Assembly (NCBI RefSeq): GCF_030408795.1
Contig: NZ_CP047211.1
Span: 1,364,001-1,428,000 of the forward strand
From: Corynebacterium hansenii
GTDB taxonomy: Bacteria > Actinomycetota > Actinomycetes > Mycobacteriales > Mycobacteriaceae
Direction of reading: 5' to 3'
DNA length: 64,000 nt
The position numbers and the translations under genes are program-made. How positions within the stretch are numbered: position 1 is the first letter of the stretch; the number at the start of each line of letters is the position of its first letter. Below the pieces are notes generated by a model. It was not told the origin of the DNA and searched no databases. It worked only from the letters and a program-made list of their open reading frames with translations. Positions 36,635 to 45,953 of this stretch are shown here, in pieces.

Positions 36635-37069
36635 TCAGCATTCCACGAGCACCGTAAAGGGGCCAGAGTTGACCGACTCGACGTCCATCATCGCGCCGAA
36701 GCGTCCCTCGGCGACTTCCAGCCCGCGTTCCCGGAGGCGGTCGACGATCTTCGCGATGACGGGTCCGGCGACGTCCCCGGGCGCGGCGTCGGTCCACGAA
36801 GGGCGGCGGCCCTTCCTGGTTGCGCCCATGAGAGTGAATTGGCTGACCACGAGAATTGGCGCGCCGACATCCGACGCGGACTTTTCCCCGTCGAGAATGC
36901 GGAGTTCGGCGATTTTGCGCGCCATGGTCTCCCACGCGTCCCCGTCGTCTTCGCGCCCGACGCCGACGAGCGCGAGAATCCCGCCCGTGTCGCCGCCGTC
37001 GATTTCCCCGACGACCTCGCCGTCGACCCGCACCGCGGCGCGGGTCACCCGCGTCAGAACCGCCTTCAT
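36635..37069 (-). CDS. dtd: D-aminoacyl-tRNA deacylase Dtd
   Basis: A 144-residue enzyme that frees tRNA mischarged with D-amino acids or glycine. The start [18 protein letters not shown], the catalytic [16 protein letters not shown] segment and the C-terminal [11 protein letters not shown] are the standard family blocks, and length agrees with the family (about 145). It lies downstream of the methyltransferase gene on the same strand, about 55 bases away. The 285 bases after it, up to sigB, hold the sigB promoter region. Confidence 0.95.
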   Translation of the reverse strand: MKAVLTRVTRAAVRVDGEVVGEIDGGDTGGILALVGVGREDDGDAWETMARKIAELRILDGEKSASDVGAPILVVSQFTLMGATRKGRRPSWTDAAPGDVAGPVIAKIVDRLRERGLEVAEGRFGAMMDVESVNSGPFTVLVEC

Positions 37070-37123
37070 CGCTTCCGCTCCTCCTTCTTCTTTTTCTTCT
37101 TCTCCGAGATCTTCCGCTCGTCC

Positions 37124-38746
37124 TTACCCGTCGTTCCCATGCCCGTCGTTCCGATCGGAACCGTCGTCCGGTCCGTCGTCCGCACCGTCGCCGATCAACT
37201 CCGCCGGCAGCACCAGCCCATGCCGGACGAGGTCCACGATCACCGGGACGAGGGCGTCCTTGACGTCGTCCAGGCCGTCCTCCGGCAGGGCACCGAGCAT
37301 GGCCATGATGTCGAGGACCGCCGACAACGGCGCGTCCGGCGTCATGGCGGACAGGATCCGCACGATGGCGTCGTCGGTGTCGTGGCTCCACCGGGGGCCG
37401 TCGGTGCGCGTCAGGCGCAGGGCGGCGGGGGCGAAGCCCTGTTCCGGATCCTCGCCGGCACCGGCGAGCTCGACGCGTTCGACGGCGACCCCCGGGCGGA
37501 CCCGGTACCGGGCGCCGAGGATGCCATCGGCGTCGCGGCCCCGCAGCCATGCGGTGCGCAGCAGCCATTCGGCGGCCTCGTCGCGGAAGGGCCCGCCGAG
37601 GGGCTGCGGCATGTCCTCGCACGTGATCGACGACGGCCCGTCGATGCGTTGCAGGGTCACGTACCCGAAACCGACGCCGACGACGTCGTTGGCGGCGAAG
37701 TGGTCCAGCCACCGCCGCGTCTTCTCGCGGCCCTCGCGGCCCCGCGGATCGATGGACTCGTCGCGCAGCCACGTGCCCACGTAGGCGGCGGGATCCACCA
37801 CGTCCCGCTGGATGATCCACGCCTCCACGCCCTCCCTGGGAAGCCAGGAGGCCACGCGCGACGCCCAGTCGACGCCGTCGAGGTGGGCCCAGGCGCCGAG
37901 CAGGTGGGCGGTGCCGCCGGGTACCAGGTGATCCGGGGCCTCGCGCAGCATCAGTTCGGTCGCGCCGTCGAGATCCAGTCCCGAGTCGCGGTAGACGTGC
38001 CCGACTTCGGGGACGCCGACGACGAACGGGGGATTGGCCACGATCCGGTCGAAACGGCGCCCCGCCACCGGGTGGAACCAGGAGCCGTCCAGGACCTCGG
38101 CCCGGGCGCCCAATCCCGCGGCGGCGAGCGTCGCCCGGGCATAGAGGCATGCGCGCGGGTGGACGTCGGTGGCCGTGATCGAGTCCGCGCCGTGCTGGCC
38201 GAGCGCCTGAACTCCGCAACCGGCGCCGAGGTCGAGGACGGAGCCCACCGGATCCATCGGCGTGATGTCCAGCAGCGACCGCGAAGCGCGGCCGACGCCC
38301 AGCACGTGATCCGGCCCGGGCACGTGGTCGGTCATCGAGGCATCGCGGTCGGAGAAGACCAGCCGCTCCACGCCCGCGACCTCGACGGGGCGCACGTCGA
38401 TCGCCGCGACGTGGTGCCCGTCGATTACGCGCAGCACCCCGCATTCGACGCACCGCGCGACCAGGTCGCCGCCCAGCCAGGGGGAGAGGTCCACGGGATC
38501 GCCGACGACGAACGCCGCGACGGCGGCGGCGAGGCCCGGCTGGTCGAGGGCGAGATGCAGCCTGCGGGCGACGGCCTCCGGCTCTCCGCGATCGAGGGCG
38601 GCGAGGCCGTCGTCGCCGAGCAGGCGGCGCAGGCCGCCGACCCCGTAACCGAGGTCGCGGAGTGCATCGGCCAAGTGCGGGGCAAGCGCCGGCAGCCCGG
38701 TCAGCTCCTCGTCGGTGGGCGGGGCGGTGATCGGGTCCGTGCTCAC
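37124..38746 (-). CDS. Class I SAM-dependent methyltransferase (RsmC/HemK-like, actinobacterial)
   Basis: A 540-residue protein with a helical N-terminal domain of about 150 residues, a Rossmann methyltransferase and a C-terminal winged-helix-like region. SAM motif I is VLDLGAGCGVQAL near residue 170. Motif IV is NPPF, which is typical of methylation at an exocyclic amino or amide nitrogen. The RNA, DNA or protein substrate is unknown. The C-terminus ends in an Asp/Gly-rich tail. The GTG at 38746 overlaps the stop of the DUF3099 gene, so the two are coupled. Actinobacteria carry this gene widely without a proven role. Confidence 0.8.
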   Translation of the reverse strand: MSTDPITAPPTDEELTGLPALAPHLADALRDLGYGVGGLRRLLGDDGLAALDRGEPEAVARRLHLALDQPGLAAAVAAFVVGDPVDLSPWLGGDLVARCVECGVLRVIDGHHVAAIDVRPVEVAGVERLVFSDRDASMTDHVPGPDHVLGVGRASRSLLDITPMDPVGSVLDLGAGCGVQALGQHGADSITATDVHPRACLYARATLAAAGLGARAEVLDGSWFHPVAGRRFDRIVANPPFVVGVPEVGHVYRDSGLDLDGATELMLREAPDHLVPGGTAHLLGAWAHLDGVDWASRVASWLPREGVEAWIIQRDVVDPAAYVGTWLRDESIDPRGREGREKTRRWLDHFAANDVVGVGFGYVTLQRIDGPSSITCEDMPQPLGGPFRDEAAEWLLRTAWLRGRDADGILGARYRVRPGVAVERVELAGAGEDPEQGFAPAALRLTRTDGPRWSHDTDDAIVRILSAMTPDAPLSAVLDIMAMLGALPEDGLDDVKDALVPVIVDLVRHGLVLPAELIGDGADDGPDDGSDRNDGHGNDG

Positions 38747-39375
38747 GTTCTGGGGTTCTCCCGTCGGTCGGTGCCGGGATCGGTGGCCCCGGCTGAGTCT
38801 GGTGCGGCGTCGTCGGCATCGCCGGCGGCGGTTTCCTCGGCCGCGGCTTCATCGGCCTCGGATTTGTCGGCCCCGTCGTCGTCCATGTCGATGACCATCG
38901 ACGGGTCGAAACCGGCCCAGGGGCCGGGCGCGTCGGCGTCGCCGGGGACGGCGGGGAGGTTGGCGGCGGGTCCGCCCTCCGCCGGCCCCTCCAGTGCAGC
39001 CGACGGGCCGTCGGCAAGCCGGGCCAGCCGTTCGCGCTGCGCCTCCTCCCACCGGCGGTTCTGCTCGCGGATGACCCCCGGCTTGTAGACGCGCGGGGAC
39101 CGCTTGTCGGCGGGCTCGCCGACGCCGTTCGCGATGACCACCGCGATCCACGGCATGGGCACCGACACGACGGTGACGATCGCCGCCAGCCACGGCAGGT
39201 CCCACCACATGAACGCCGCCGCCGCGAGCAGCAGAAGCGGGATGCGGGACCACTGCAGGACCGCGTAGGTGTGGCGGCGGTAGTTGTAATTGCGGATGCG
39301 CGACTGCCGCGCGTCCGTGATCAGCACCGCATCGGAACCGCGCCTGCCCCGATGGTTCGTCCGCCGACTCGCCAT
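38743..39375 (-). CDS. DUF3099 membrane protein
   Basis: A 210-residue protein of the DUF3099 family. The N-terminal block reads AVLITDARQSRIRNYNYRR, then two hydrophobic helices (LLLLAAAAFMWW and AAIVTVVSVPMPWIAVVIA) joined by a short turn. The second half is cytoplasmic, starting KRSPRVYKPGVIREQNRRW and ending in an acidic Ala/Asp/Glu stretch. The ATG at 39375 gives the common MASRR-type basic start. Its stop overlaps the methyltransferase start by four bases. Function unknown. Confidence 0.8.
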   Translation of the reverse strand: MASRRTNHRGRRGSDAVLITDARQSRIRNYNYRRHTYAVLQWSRIPLLLLAAAAFMWWDLPWLAAIVTVVSVPMPWIAVVIANGVGEPADKRSPRVYKPGVIREQNRRWEEAQRERLARLADGPSAALEGPAEGGPAANLPAVPGDADAPGPWAGFDPSMVIDMDDDGADKSEADEAAAEETAAGDADDAAPDSAGATDPGTDRRENPRT

Positions 39376-39459
39376 GGGCACAACGGTACTCCCCGGGCAA
39401 AGTCCCGCATTACGGGGCCGCACACGTGCCGATCCGGCCGATGGTGCACAATCGGGATC

Positions 39460-39708
39460 GTGAGCACGCCCCTGAAGACAACGAAGACCATCGAACGGAC
39501 CGACACCCGCGTCGACGAGACGACGCGCGACGACACGCCGAAGTTCTTCCACTACGTCAAGAAGGACCGGATCGTCGACTCCGCCGTGTCGGGCAGCTAC
39601 GTCGTCGCGCTGTGCGGCGAGACCTTCCCGGTGACCAAGTCCGCCAAGCCGGGCTCGCCGGTGTGCCCGGACTGCGAGCGGATCTACAAGACCCTCCGCC
39701 GCAAGTGA
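39460..39708 (+). CDS. DUF3039 small zinc-ribbon-like protein
   Basis: An 82-residue actinobacterial DUF3039 protein. It has FHYVKKDRI near the middle, ALCGE and PVCPDCERIY. The spacing of one cysteine and a later C-x-x-C suggests a metal site. The GTG start at 39460 lacks a strong ribosome binding site. Its stop overlaps the GTG of the helicase gene (GTGA), so both are made from one mRNA. The two are often paired in actinobacteria, which suggests a functional link. Confidence 0.85.
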   Translation: MSTPLKTTKTIERTDTRVDETTRDDTPKFFHYVKKDRIVDSAVSGSYVVALCGETFPVTKSAKPGSPVCPDCERIYKTLRRK

Positions 39709-41462
39709 GCGGGCTCCGCAAATGGCAGCAGGAGGCGCTGGACAAGTACCTGGCCACGAATCCGCGTGATTTCCTCGCGGTGGCGACGCCGGGCGCGGGC
39801 AAGACGACGTTCGCGCTGCGCATCGCCGCCGAGCTGCTGACCCGCCGCATCGTCGAGCGGGTGGTCGTCGTCGTGCCGACCGAGCACCTGAAGGTGCAGT
39901 GGTCCGAATCGGCGGCGAGGTCCGGGATCGCTCTTGACCCGGCGTTCACCAACGCCAAGGGCGTGGTCAACCCCGCCTACCACGGCATCGTGGTGACCTA
40001 CGCCCAGGTGGCCGTGCACCCGTTCAAGCACCGCGCGGTGGCCGACGCGCGCCCGACGCTGGTGATCCTCGACGAGGTCCACCACGGCGGCGACGCGAAG
40101 AGCTGGGGCGACGGCATCGCGGAGGCCTACGGCGGCGCGGCGAGGCGCCTGTGCCTGACCGGCACGCCCTTCCGCTCCGACGACGCGGCCATCCCGTTCG
40201 TCCGCTACGCCGACGACGGCGAGGGGCACCAGAAATCGGTCGCGGACCACGTCTACGGCTACGCGGACGCGCTGCGCGACGGGGTGGTCCGCCCCGTGGT
40301 CTTCCTGGCGTATTCGGGCGAGGCCCGCTGGCGCGATTCGGCTGGCGAGGAGTTCGCCGCGCGCCTGGGCACGATCATGAGCCCGGAGGAGACCACCCGC
40401 GCGTGGCGCACCGCGCTGGACCCGGGCGGGGACTGGATCCCGTCGGTCCTGCGCGCCGCGCACACGCGGCTGGTGCAGATGCGCAAGCACATCCCGGACG
40501 CCGGCGGCCTGGTCATCGCCACGGACGCGACGACCGCGCGGGCGTACAAGCGCATCCTGGAGCAGCTCAGCTCGACCCCGGTCGCGCTCGTGCTTTCCGA
40601 CGAGCCGGGGTCGTCGGAGCGCATCAAGACCTTCTCGGATTCGACCGACGAGTGGATGGTCGCGGTGCGGATGGTGTCGGAGGGCGTCGACGTGCCCCGC
40701 CTGGCGGTCGGCGTCTACGCGACGAGCTCGTCGACGCCGCTGTTCTTCGCCCAAGCCATCGGCCGATTCGTGCGTTCGCGGCGGCCCGGCGAGACCGCGT
40801 CGGTGTTCCTGCCTTCGGTGCCGGTGCTGCTGGACCTGGCCTCGCAGATGGAGGTGCAGCGCAACCACATCCTGGGCAAGCCGCACCGCCCCAGCGAAGG
40901 CTGGGACGACGACCTCGTCGCGGAGGCAAACCGCACCAAGGACGAGCCCGACGACCTGCCCGCCTACGAGTCCCTCGGCGCCGACGCGGAGCTGGACTAC
41001 CTCATCTACGACGGTTCCTCCTACGGCACCGCGACGGTGGCGGGGTCCGAGGAGGAGGCCGACTACCTGGGCCTGCCCGGGCTTCTCGACGCCGAGCAGA
41101 TGCGCACCTTGCTGCAGAAGCGCCAGGAGGAGCAGCTGAAGGCGTCCGAGGCGAAGGCCGAGCACATGCGCAAGATGGGGGAGCTCGACCTCGGCGAGGC
41201 GATGGGCCGCGACGCGGGAGCGGCCGGGGGCCCCGGTGGCGCCCCCGCGGTGCCGTCGCCCCGGCCCGGCGGCGTGGCCAGCGAGGCCATCCCGAAATTG
41301 CGCAAGGAACTGAACACGCTCGTCGCCATGACGGCGGCGCGCACCGGCCGCAAGCACGGCGAAATCCACAACGAGGTCCGCCGCAACTGCGGCGGCCCGC
41401 CGACCGCGCTGTGCACCGAGCAGCAGTTGCGGGACCGCATCGGGTACCTGCGCAACTGGTGA
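39705..41462 (+). CDS. DEAD/DEAH-box helicase (actinobacterial SF2)
   Basis: A 585-residue SF2 helicase. It starts SGLRKWQQEALDKYL with the Q-motif-like region, then Walker A ATPGAGKTT, Walker B LDEVHHGG (a DEVH variant) and LTGTPFRSDD. MVSEGVDVPRL and AIGRFVRSRRPGE are motifs V and VI. A C-terminal helical domain follows, ending in a conserved NxVRRNCGGP-type segment. RNA or DNA substrate is unknown. The GTG at 39705 overlaps the DUF3039 stop. No nuclease or methylase domain is attached, and there are no defence genes nearby, so I treat it as core metabolism. Confidence 0.85.
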   Translation: MSGLRKWQQEALDKYLATNPRDFLAVATPGAGKTTFALRIAAELLTRRIVERVVVVVPTEHLKVQWSESAARSGIALDPAFTNAKGVVNPAYHGIVVTYAQVAVHPFKHRAVADARPTLVILDEVHHGGDAKSWGDGIAEAYGGAARRLCLTGTPFRSDDAAIPFVRYADDGEGHQKSVADHVYGYADALRDGVVRPVVFLAYSGEARWRDSAGEEFAARLGTIMSPEETTRAWRTALDPGGDWIPSVLRAAHTRLVQMRKHIPDAGGLVIATDATTARAYKRILEQLSSTPVALVLSDEPGSSERIKTFSDSTDEWMVAVRMVSEGVDVPRLAVGVYATSSSTPLFFAQAIGRFVRSRRPGETASVFLPSVPVLLDLASQMEVQRNHILGKPHRPSEGWDDDLVAEANRTKDEPDDLPAYESLGADAELDYLIYDGSSYGTATVAGSEEEADYLGLPGLLDAEQMRTLLQKRQEEQLKASEAKAEHMRKMGELDLGEAMGRDAGAAGGPGGAPAVPSPRPGGVASEAIPKLRKELNTLVAMTAARTGRKHGEIHNEVRRNCGGPPTALCTEQQLRDRIGYLRNW

Positions 41463-41581
41463 CGCAGTGGTCGGGCGCGGGTGCGCGCTCCCGGGCCGTC
41501 GGGGTCGTCGGGGCGGTTGGTTGCGCCCCCGTGTGGTAGCGTTGGCGCGGCATGCAGCAGGACCCGCCGGAAGGACCATCG

Positions 41582-42127
41582 ATGTCGCGCCCCGACCACG
41601 CCGGATACGACCCGTTCGACGACCCGGCCCCGGCCGCTGGCCCCGCGCACCCGGGTCCGGCCGCCGGCTCGGGCACCCCGGGTTTCGGGGGCGGGCCGGG
41701 ATACGAGGGGTACTACTCCGACCCGTCCCGCAACCCGCATCAGGTTCGGGCCGGCGGCGCTCCGGCGGTGCCGACGGGGACGGGCCCGGCCATCGCGGCC
41801 CTCATCCTCGGCGTGCTGTCGGTTCCCTTCGCGTTCGCCGTGTTCGGGGGCCTGCTGGCGATTCTGGCGATCATCCTCGCCGCGGTGGCCCTGCGGACCG
41901 CCGCCAAGGCGCGCCGGCTCGGGGCGACGCAGACCGGGGGGACCACCGCGATGTCCGTCATCGGCATTCTGGCGGCGATCCTCGGGCTCGTCATTTCCGC
42001 GCTCGTCCTGTGGGCGATCGCCATGGGCGCCGGCGTCGCCGCGGAGTGCAACCACCTGATCGGCGACCAGGCGGCCTTCGACGCATGCATCCAGGACTCG
42101 GTCATGCATCGCTTCGGCTTGAACTGA
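41582..42127 (+). CDS. DUF4190-like small membrane protein with C-terminal cysteine pair
   Basis: A 181-residue protein. A Pro/Gly/Asp-rich cytoplasmic N-terminus of about 65 residues precedes two long hydrophobic segments (IAALILGVLSVPFAFAVFGG and beyond) joined by a basic loop KARRLG, the DUF4190 pattern. The C-terminus is outside, reading AECNHL then FDACIQDS, so the two Cys could pair. GGAAGGA precedes the ATG. A shorter relative follows at 42213 with the same cysteine layout, suggesting a tandem duplication. Confidence 0.7.
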   Translation: MSRPDHAGYDPFDDPAPAAGPAHPGPAAGSGTPGFGGGPGYEGYYSDPSRNPHQVRAGGAPAVPTGTGPAIAALILGVLSVPFAFAVFGGLLAILAIILAAVALRTAAKARRLGATQTGGTTAMSVIGILAAILGLVISALVLWAIAMGAGVAAECNHLIGDQAAFDACIQDSVMHRFGLN

Positions 42128-42212
42128 CCCGTTCGCGCGACACCTTCCCTCCCACCCCTCCCACGACACCCGCCGCCACTGCCGGCGCATGAAAACCAGG
42201 AGCAGCACCACC

Positions 42213-42623
42213 ATGAGCAACCCCGCCACCGACGGTTACGGCCCCGACGGCATCGACGGCTCCGCCGTCGGCCGCAAGATCGGGCTCGTCTCCCTCGTCA
42301 TCGGAATCGGCGCACTCATCACGTCGGCCTTCGTCATCGGAGCGGCGCTGGGCATGGTCGCCGTCGTCCTGGGCCTCATCGCGATCGTGCAGTCGATCGG
42401 CGCGCACAAGCGCATCGAGCAGGCCGGCCGCGAGCCCCGCACCGGCGGTGCGTTCGGCATGGGGCTGATCGGCGTCATCACCGGCGGCTTGGCGATCGCC
42501 ATTTCGCTGGCGCTGATCGTCGCCGCGTTCAACTTTTTCGAGGACGCCGAGGAGAAGTGCGGACACCTGGACAGGACGTCCCCCGAATACGCGGAATGCC
42601 TGCGCAAGCTCAGCGAGCAGTGA
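42213..42623 (+). CDS. DUF4190-like small membrane protein, second copy
   Basis: A 136-residue relative of the previous gene. The N-terminus is short (about 25 residues) and the two hydrophobic segments are similar, with AHKRIEQAG as the basic loop. The outside C-terminal loop reads EEKCGHL then YAECLRKL, matching CxHL and xxC of its neighbour. The ATG at 42213 has GGAG about 12 bases upstream; another ATG at 42189 is possible. No function is known. Confidence 0.68.
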   Translation: MSNPATDGYGPDGIDGSAVGRKIGLVSLVIGIGALITSAFVIGAALGMVAVVLGLIAIVQSIGAHKRIEQAGREPRTGGAFGMGLIGVITGGLAIAISLALIVAAFNFFEDAEEKCGHLDRTSPEYAECLRKLSEQ

Positions 42624-42661
42624 CGCCGCGAACGCCGAGCCGACGGACGCCGGAGGAACCC

Positions 42662-43975
42662 ATGGGCCAGCGCAACCCGCAAGAGCTTCACGACGCTCCC
42701 GGCAATCCGCCCCCGCCGTTTCCGCCCCCTCCGGGCCACGCGGCTCCGCAGTGGCCCGTCGCCAAGCCGAAGCCGACCTTCCGCCGGACGGCCGTCAAGG
42801 AACGCATCCTCGCCCCCGACGTGGCCCGCGGCTTCATGCTGCTGGGCATCGCGGTGGCCAATGCGGTGACCGCGTGGATGGTCTTCGGTTCGGCCCCGCT
42901 CGGGCAGCGGCGCAGCCTGCCCACCGACGGCATCGTGACCGTGGCCAACGACGTCCTGTTCCACGTCCGCGGCCTGCCGATGTTCGCCATGCTCTTCGGG
43001 TACGGCATCGGCATGCTGGTCATGCGGGAATACGGCAGGGGAGTGCCGTGGGCCTACGCCCGCGGACTGCTGCTCAAACGCTACGGCTGGCTCGCGGCGT
43101 TCGGCGTCCTGCACGGGATCTTCCTGTTCTTCGGCGACATCCTGCTGACGTACGCCCTGATGGGGTTGATGGTCACGTTCCTCGTGCCGCTGCGGAACAA
43201 AACGCTCCTGTGGATCGCCGCCGTGCTGGGCGTGCTGTCGATCGGAGTCGCGTTCCTCATGCAGGGCCCGATGTCCGGCATGGGCGCGGCCAACGCCCAA
43301 CCGGGGGACTTCGGGGGGATCCCCTTCGGCGGCGATGGCTACCTGGGACGCCAGCTCATCCTCGGCGTTTTCACCGTGGTCTCCGTGCCCGTCGTCCTCG
43401 TGCTGGCCGGGCCGCAGCTGATCGCCCTCATGCTCGTCGGCGTCGTCGCCGCCCGCATGCGCATCCTGGAGGATTCGGAGACGCACGGGAAACTGCTGGC
43501 CATCGTCGCAGCGATCGGGGCGACCGCCGCGGTGTCCACGGGCGTCCTGTCGGGCCTGTCAAAGCTCGGCATCATCGGCGGCACGTGGGCGCAGGCGGTG
43601 AGCCAGTCGGCCGGCATCCTCGCCGGTCCGGGCCTCATCGCCGTCATCGCCCTGCTGTGCAGGCCGGTGCAGCGGCGGATCCGCGAGGCCGCGGCCCAGG
43701 GGACGACCCTCGCCCCGCCGGCGCCCCTGGCGATGATGCAGGCGCTGGGGCAGCGGTCGATGTCCGGCTACGTCGCCCAGTCGGTGCTGTTCCTGCCGCT
43801 CGCGGGCGGCTGGCTGCTCGACCGGTTCTCCGGTGAATCGGTGACCGTCGTCAGCCTGTGGGGCGCCGCCGTGTGGCTGGTCACGCTCATCGGCGCATGG
43901 CTGCTGGCCAAGGCCGGAAAAGCAGGCCCGCTCGAGGCCATGCACCGGCGCCTGACCTACGGCCCGAGGGGCTGA
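42662..43975 (+). CDS. DUF418 family membrane protein
   Basis: A 437-residue polytopic protein. A Pro-rich N-terminal tail (about 45 residues) precedes about ten hydrophobic helices. The family start block is LAPDVARGFMLLGIAVANAV, and the C-terminal DUF418 domain includes MSGYVAQSVLFLPL. DUF418 and YeiB-type proteins are related to membrane acyltransferases, but the function here is unknown. GGAGG precedes the ATG by about five bases. It is 38 bases downstream of the second DUF4190-like gene and probably in the same transcript. Confidence 0.85.
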   Translation: MGQRNPQELHDAPGNPPPPFPPPPGHAAPQWPVAKPKPTFRRTAVKERILAPDVARGFMLLGIAVANAVTAWMVFGSAPLGQRRSLPTDGIVTVANDVLFHVRGLPMFAMLFGYGIGMLVMREYGRGVPWAYARGLLLKRYGWLAAFGVLHGIFLFFGDILLTYALMGLMVTFLVPLRNKTLLWIAAVLGVLSIGVAFLMQGPMSGMGAANAQPGDFGGIPFGGDGYLGRQLILGVFTVVSVPVVLVLAGPQLIALMLVGVVAARMRILEDSETHGKLLAIVAAIGATAAVSTGVLSGLSKLGIIGGTWAQAVSQSAGILAGPGLIAVIALLCRPVQRRIREAAAQGTTLAPPAPLAMMQALGQRSMSGYVAQSVLFLPLAGGWLLDRFSGESVTVVSLWGAAVWLVTLIGAWLLAKAGKAGPLEAMHRRLTYGPRG

Positions 43976-44129
43976 GGCGCCGCCGGCCGCAGCGGGCGAT
44001 GGAACGGCGGGGTCGGAATAGGACATTGTTGTCGGTGCGATATCGTGGGCGGCGAATCACATTCGACCCGCGCCGTGATCCGCCGCACCAGGGCAACTCC
44101 GGCGCCCGCCACAAGGGAGCGACGCCACG

Positions 44130-45776
44130 ATGTCGACCACGGACGCCACCCGACGGACGGCGACCACCGCCGCGGAATTGTCCCCGGGGCAGAAAGATCG
44201 GGGCGACGGCCCCCGCGAGCTTTTCCGAAAGCGATTCGGCCTGATCACGGGCCTCGTCCTTTCGGTCGCGGTGTACTTCTTCATGCCCTCCGACCTCGAC
44301 CACATGCTGCGCGGCACCGCCGCCATCGCCGTTCTGATGGCCGCGTGGTGGATGTCCGAGGCGATCCCCATCACCGTCACCGCCCTGCTCCCGCTGGTGC
44401 TCTTCCCCGCGCTGGGCATCGCGAAGATCGGGGACTTCTCGGGCGAGTACACCGCGCCCACGATCTTCCTGTTCATGGGCGGCTTCCTGCTCGCCCTGGC
44501 CATGCAGCGGTGGAACCTGCACAAGCGCATCGCGCTGTGGGTGCTCGTGGCCATGGGGTCGTCGCCGAAGTTGCTGATCCTCGGCTTCATGGTCGCCACC
44601 GGCTTCCTGTCCATGTGGGTGTCCAACACCGCCACCGCCGTGATGATGCTCCCCATCGGCGTGTCCGTGCTCTCGCTCATCGTGAAGATCGTCCGCGACG
44701 AGGCGAAGGCGGAGAAGGCGGCGCCGGCGCGCGGCGAAGGCGACGAAGGACTCTCCGAAGGAGCCTCCGAGCTCCTCGACGCCGACGCCGACGTCGCCGA
44801 TGGGGAAGAGAAGGCGGAGCACTCGACCGACCCCGAACCGAAGTCGAACTTCGGCATCGCGCTGATGCTCGGCATCGCCTACGCCGCATCGATCGGTTCG
44901 CTGGGCACCATCATCGGCACGCCGCCGAATGCGTTGCTCGCGGGGTACATGGCCAAACAGGGCGTCCACATCGGCTTCGGGCAGTGGATGCTGGTCGGCG
45001 TGCCCGTCGCCATCGTGCTCATGGCCGCCGCGTGGTTCTTGCTCACCGGGGTGATCTTCAAGCCGGAGATCGACCACATCCCGGGTGGCCGCGCCCTGAT
45101 GAAGGAGGAGCTGGCCAAGCTCGGCGGGATGTCCAGGGGCGAGCTGCGTGTGCTGCTGGTGTTCGTCGCCGCCGCCCTGGCGTGGGTGTTCGTGCCCGTC
45201 ATCTGGCCCGACACGATCATCGTCGACGCCGTGATCGCCATGGCCGTGGGCATCGCCCTGTTCATCATTCCCGGCGGCCCCGACGGCGTGAAGCTCCTGC
45301 GCTGGGAGGACGCCCTCGAGCTGCCATGGGGCGTGCTGCTGCTCTTCGGCGGCGGCCTGGCCCTGTCGAAGCAGTTCACCGACTCCGGCCTGTCGGACTG
45401 GATCGGCGAGCAGATGTCCGGGCTCGGCTTCCTGCCCATCGCCCTGCTGGTCGTCGCCGTCGCGCTGGTGGTGCTGGTGCTCACCGAGTTCACCTCGAAC
45501 ACCGCCACCGCCGCCACGTTCCTGCCCCTCGTCGGCGCGATGGCGATCGGACTCGGCGTCGACCAGATGCTGCTGGCCGTGCCGGTCGCCCTGGCCGCGA
45601 CCTCGGCCTTCATGATGCCCGTGGCCACCCCGCCGAACGCCATCGCCTACGGCTCCGGCTACGTCTCGATGGGCAACATGGTCCGCGCCGGCATCTGGCT
45701 GAACATCATCGCGCTGGTCGTCGTCTCCGCCGCCGCCATGACGCTGCTCGGCTGGGTCTTCGGCGTCGTCTACTAG
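44130..45776 (+). CDS. DASS/SLC13 family sodium-dicarboxylate symporter
   Basis: A 548-residue transporter with 11 to 12 membrane segments. The two Ser-Asn-Thr signature motifs that bind sodium and carboxylate are present as MWVSNTATAVMMLPIG and FTSNTATAATFLPL. PNALLAGYMA and TPPNAIAYGSGYV are further family blocks. It resembles the C. glutamicum dicarboxylate importer DccT, so succinate, fumarate or malate uptake is likely. A large acidic loop of about 55 residues (near 190-240), rich in Ala, Glu and Asp, interrupts the middle. AAGGGAG precedes the ATG, though some distance away. Confidence 0.88.
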   Translation: MSTTDATRRTATTAAELSPGQKDRGDGPRELFRKRFGLITGLVLSVAVYFFMPSDLDHMLRGTAAIAVLMAAWWMSEAIPITVTALLPLVLFPALGIAKIGDFSGEYTAPTIFLFMGGFLLALAMQRWNLHKRIALWVLVAMGSSPKLLILGFMVATGFLSMWVSNTATAVMMLPIGVSVLSLIVKIVRDEAKAEKAAPARGEGDEGLSEGASELLDADADVADGEEKAEHSTDPEPKSNFGIALMLGIAYAASIGSLGTIIGTPPNALLAGYMAKQGVHIGFGQWMLVGVPVAIVLMAAAWFLLTGVIFKPEIDHIPGGRALMKEELAKLGGMSRGELRVLLVFVAAALAWVFVPVIWPDTIIVDAVIAMAVGIALFIIPGGPDGVKLLRWEDALELPWGVLLLFGGGLALSKQFTDSGLSDWIGEQMSGLGFLPIALLVVAVALVVLVLTEFTSNTATAATFLPLVGAMAIGLGVDQMLLAVPVALAATSAFMMPVATPPNAIAYGSGYVSMGNMVRAGIWLNIIALVVVSAAAMTLLGWVFGVVY

Positions 45777-45859
45777 CCCCGGGACGACGGGGCGCCCCGT
45801 CGATGGGGTTTACCGGAGCGGCCCCGCGACACCGGGCACCCACGCCCCGAAAAGCGAAC

Positions 45860-45894
45860 CGCCCGCCTCCACCTTCGCGGTGGGGCGGGCGTTT
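45860..45894. terminator. Terminator between transporter and sigA
   Basis: CGCCCGCCTCCACC pairs with GGTGG-GGCGGGCG around TTCG, with one unpaired T, and TTT follows on the plus strand. It lies about 85 bases past the transporter stop and 60 bases from the convergent sigA stop. Confidence 0.75.
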
Positions 45895-45953
45895 CGCGTC
45901 GGATCATCCCGCGCGGGCCGTCGCAAAGCGACGGCGGGCGGGGGAGAAGCGGC

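Noticed and set aside
36525..39088. Long frames on both strands (830 and 834 codons) over dtd and the methyltransferase gene
   Set aside because: Motif-bearing genes Dtd, methyltransferase and DUF3099 occupy the region in another frame; these are antisense or shifted shadows.
39705..41462. DEAD/DEAH helicase as a second defence module
   Set aside because: It is paired with DUF3039 and surrounded by core genes; no nuclease, methylase or mobile DNA nearby.
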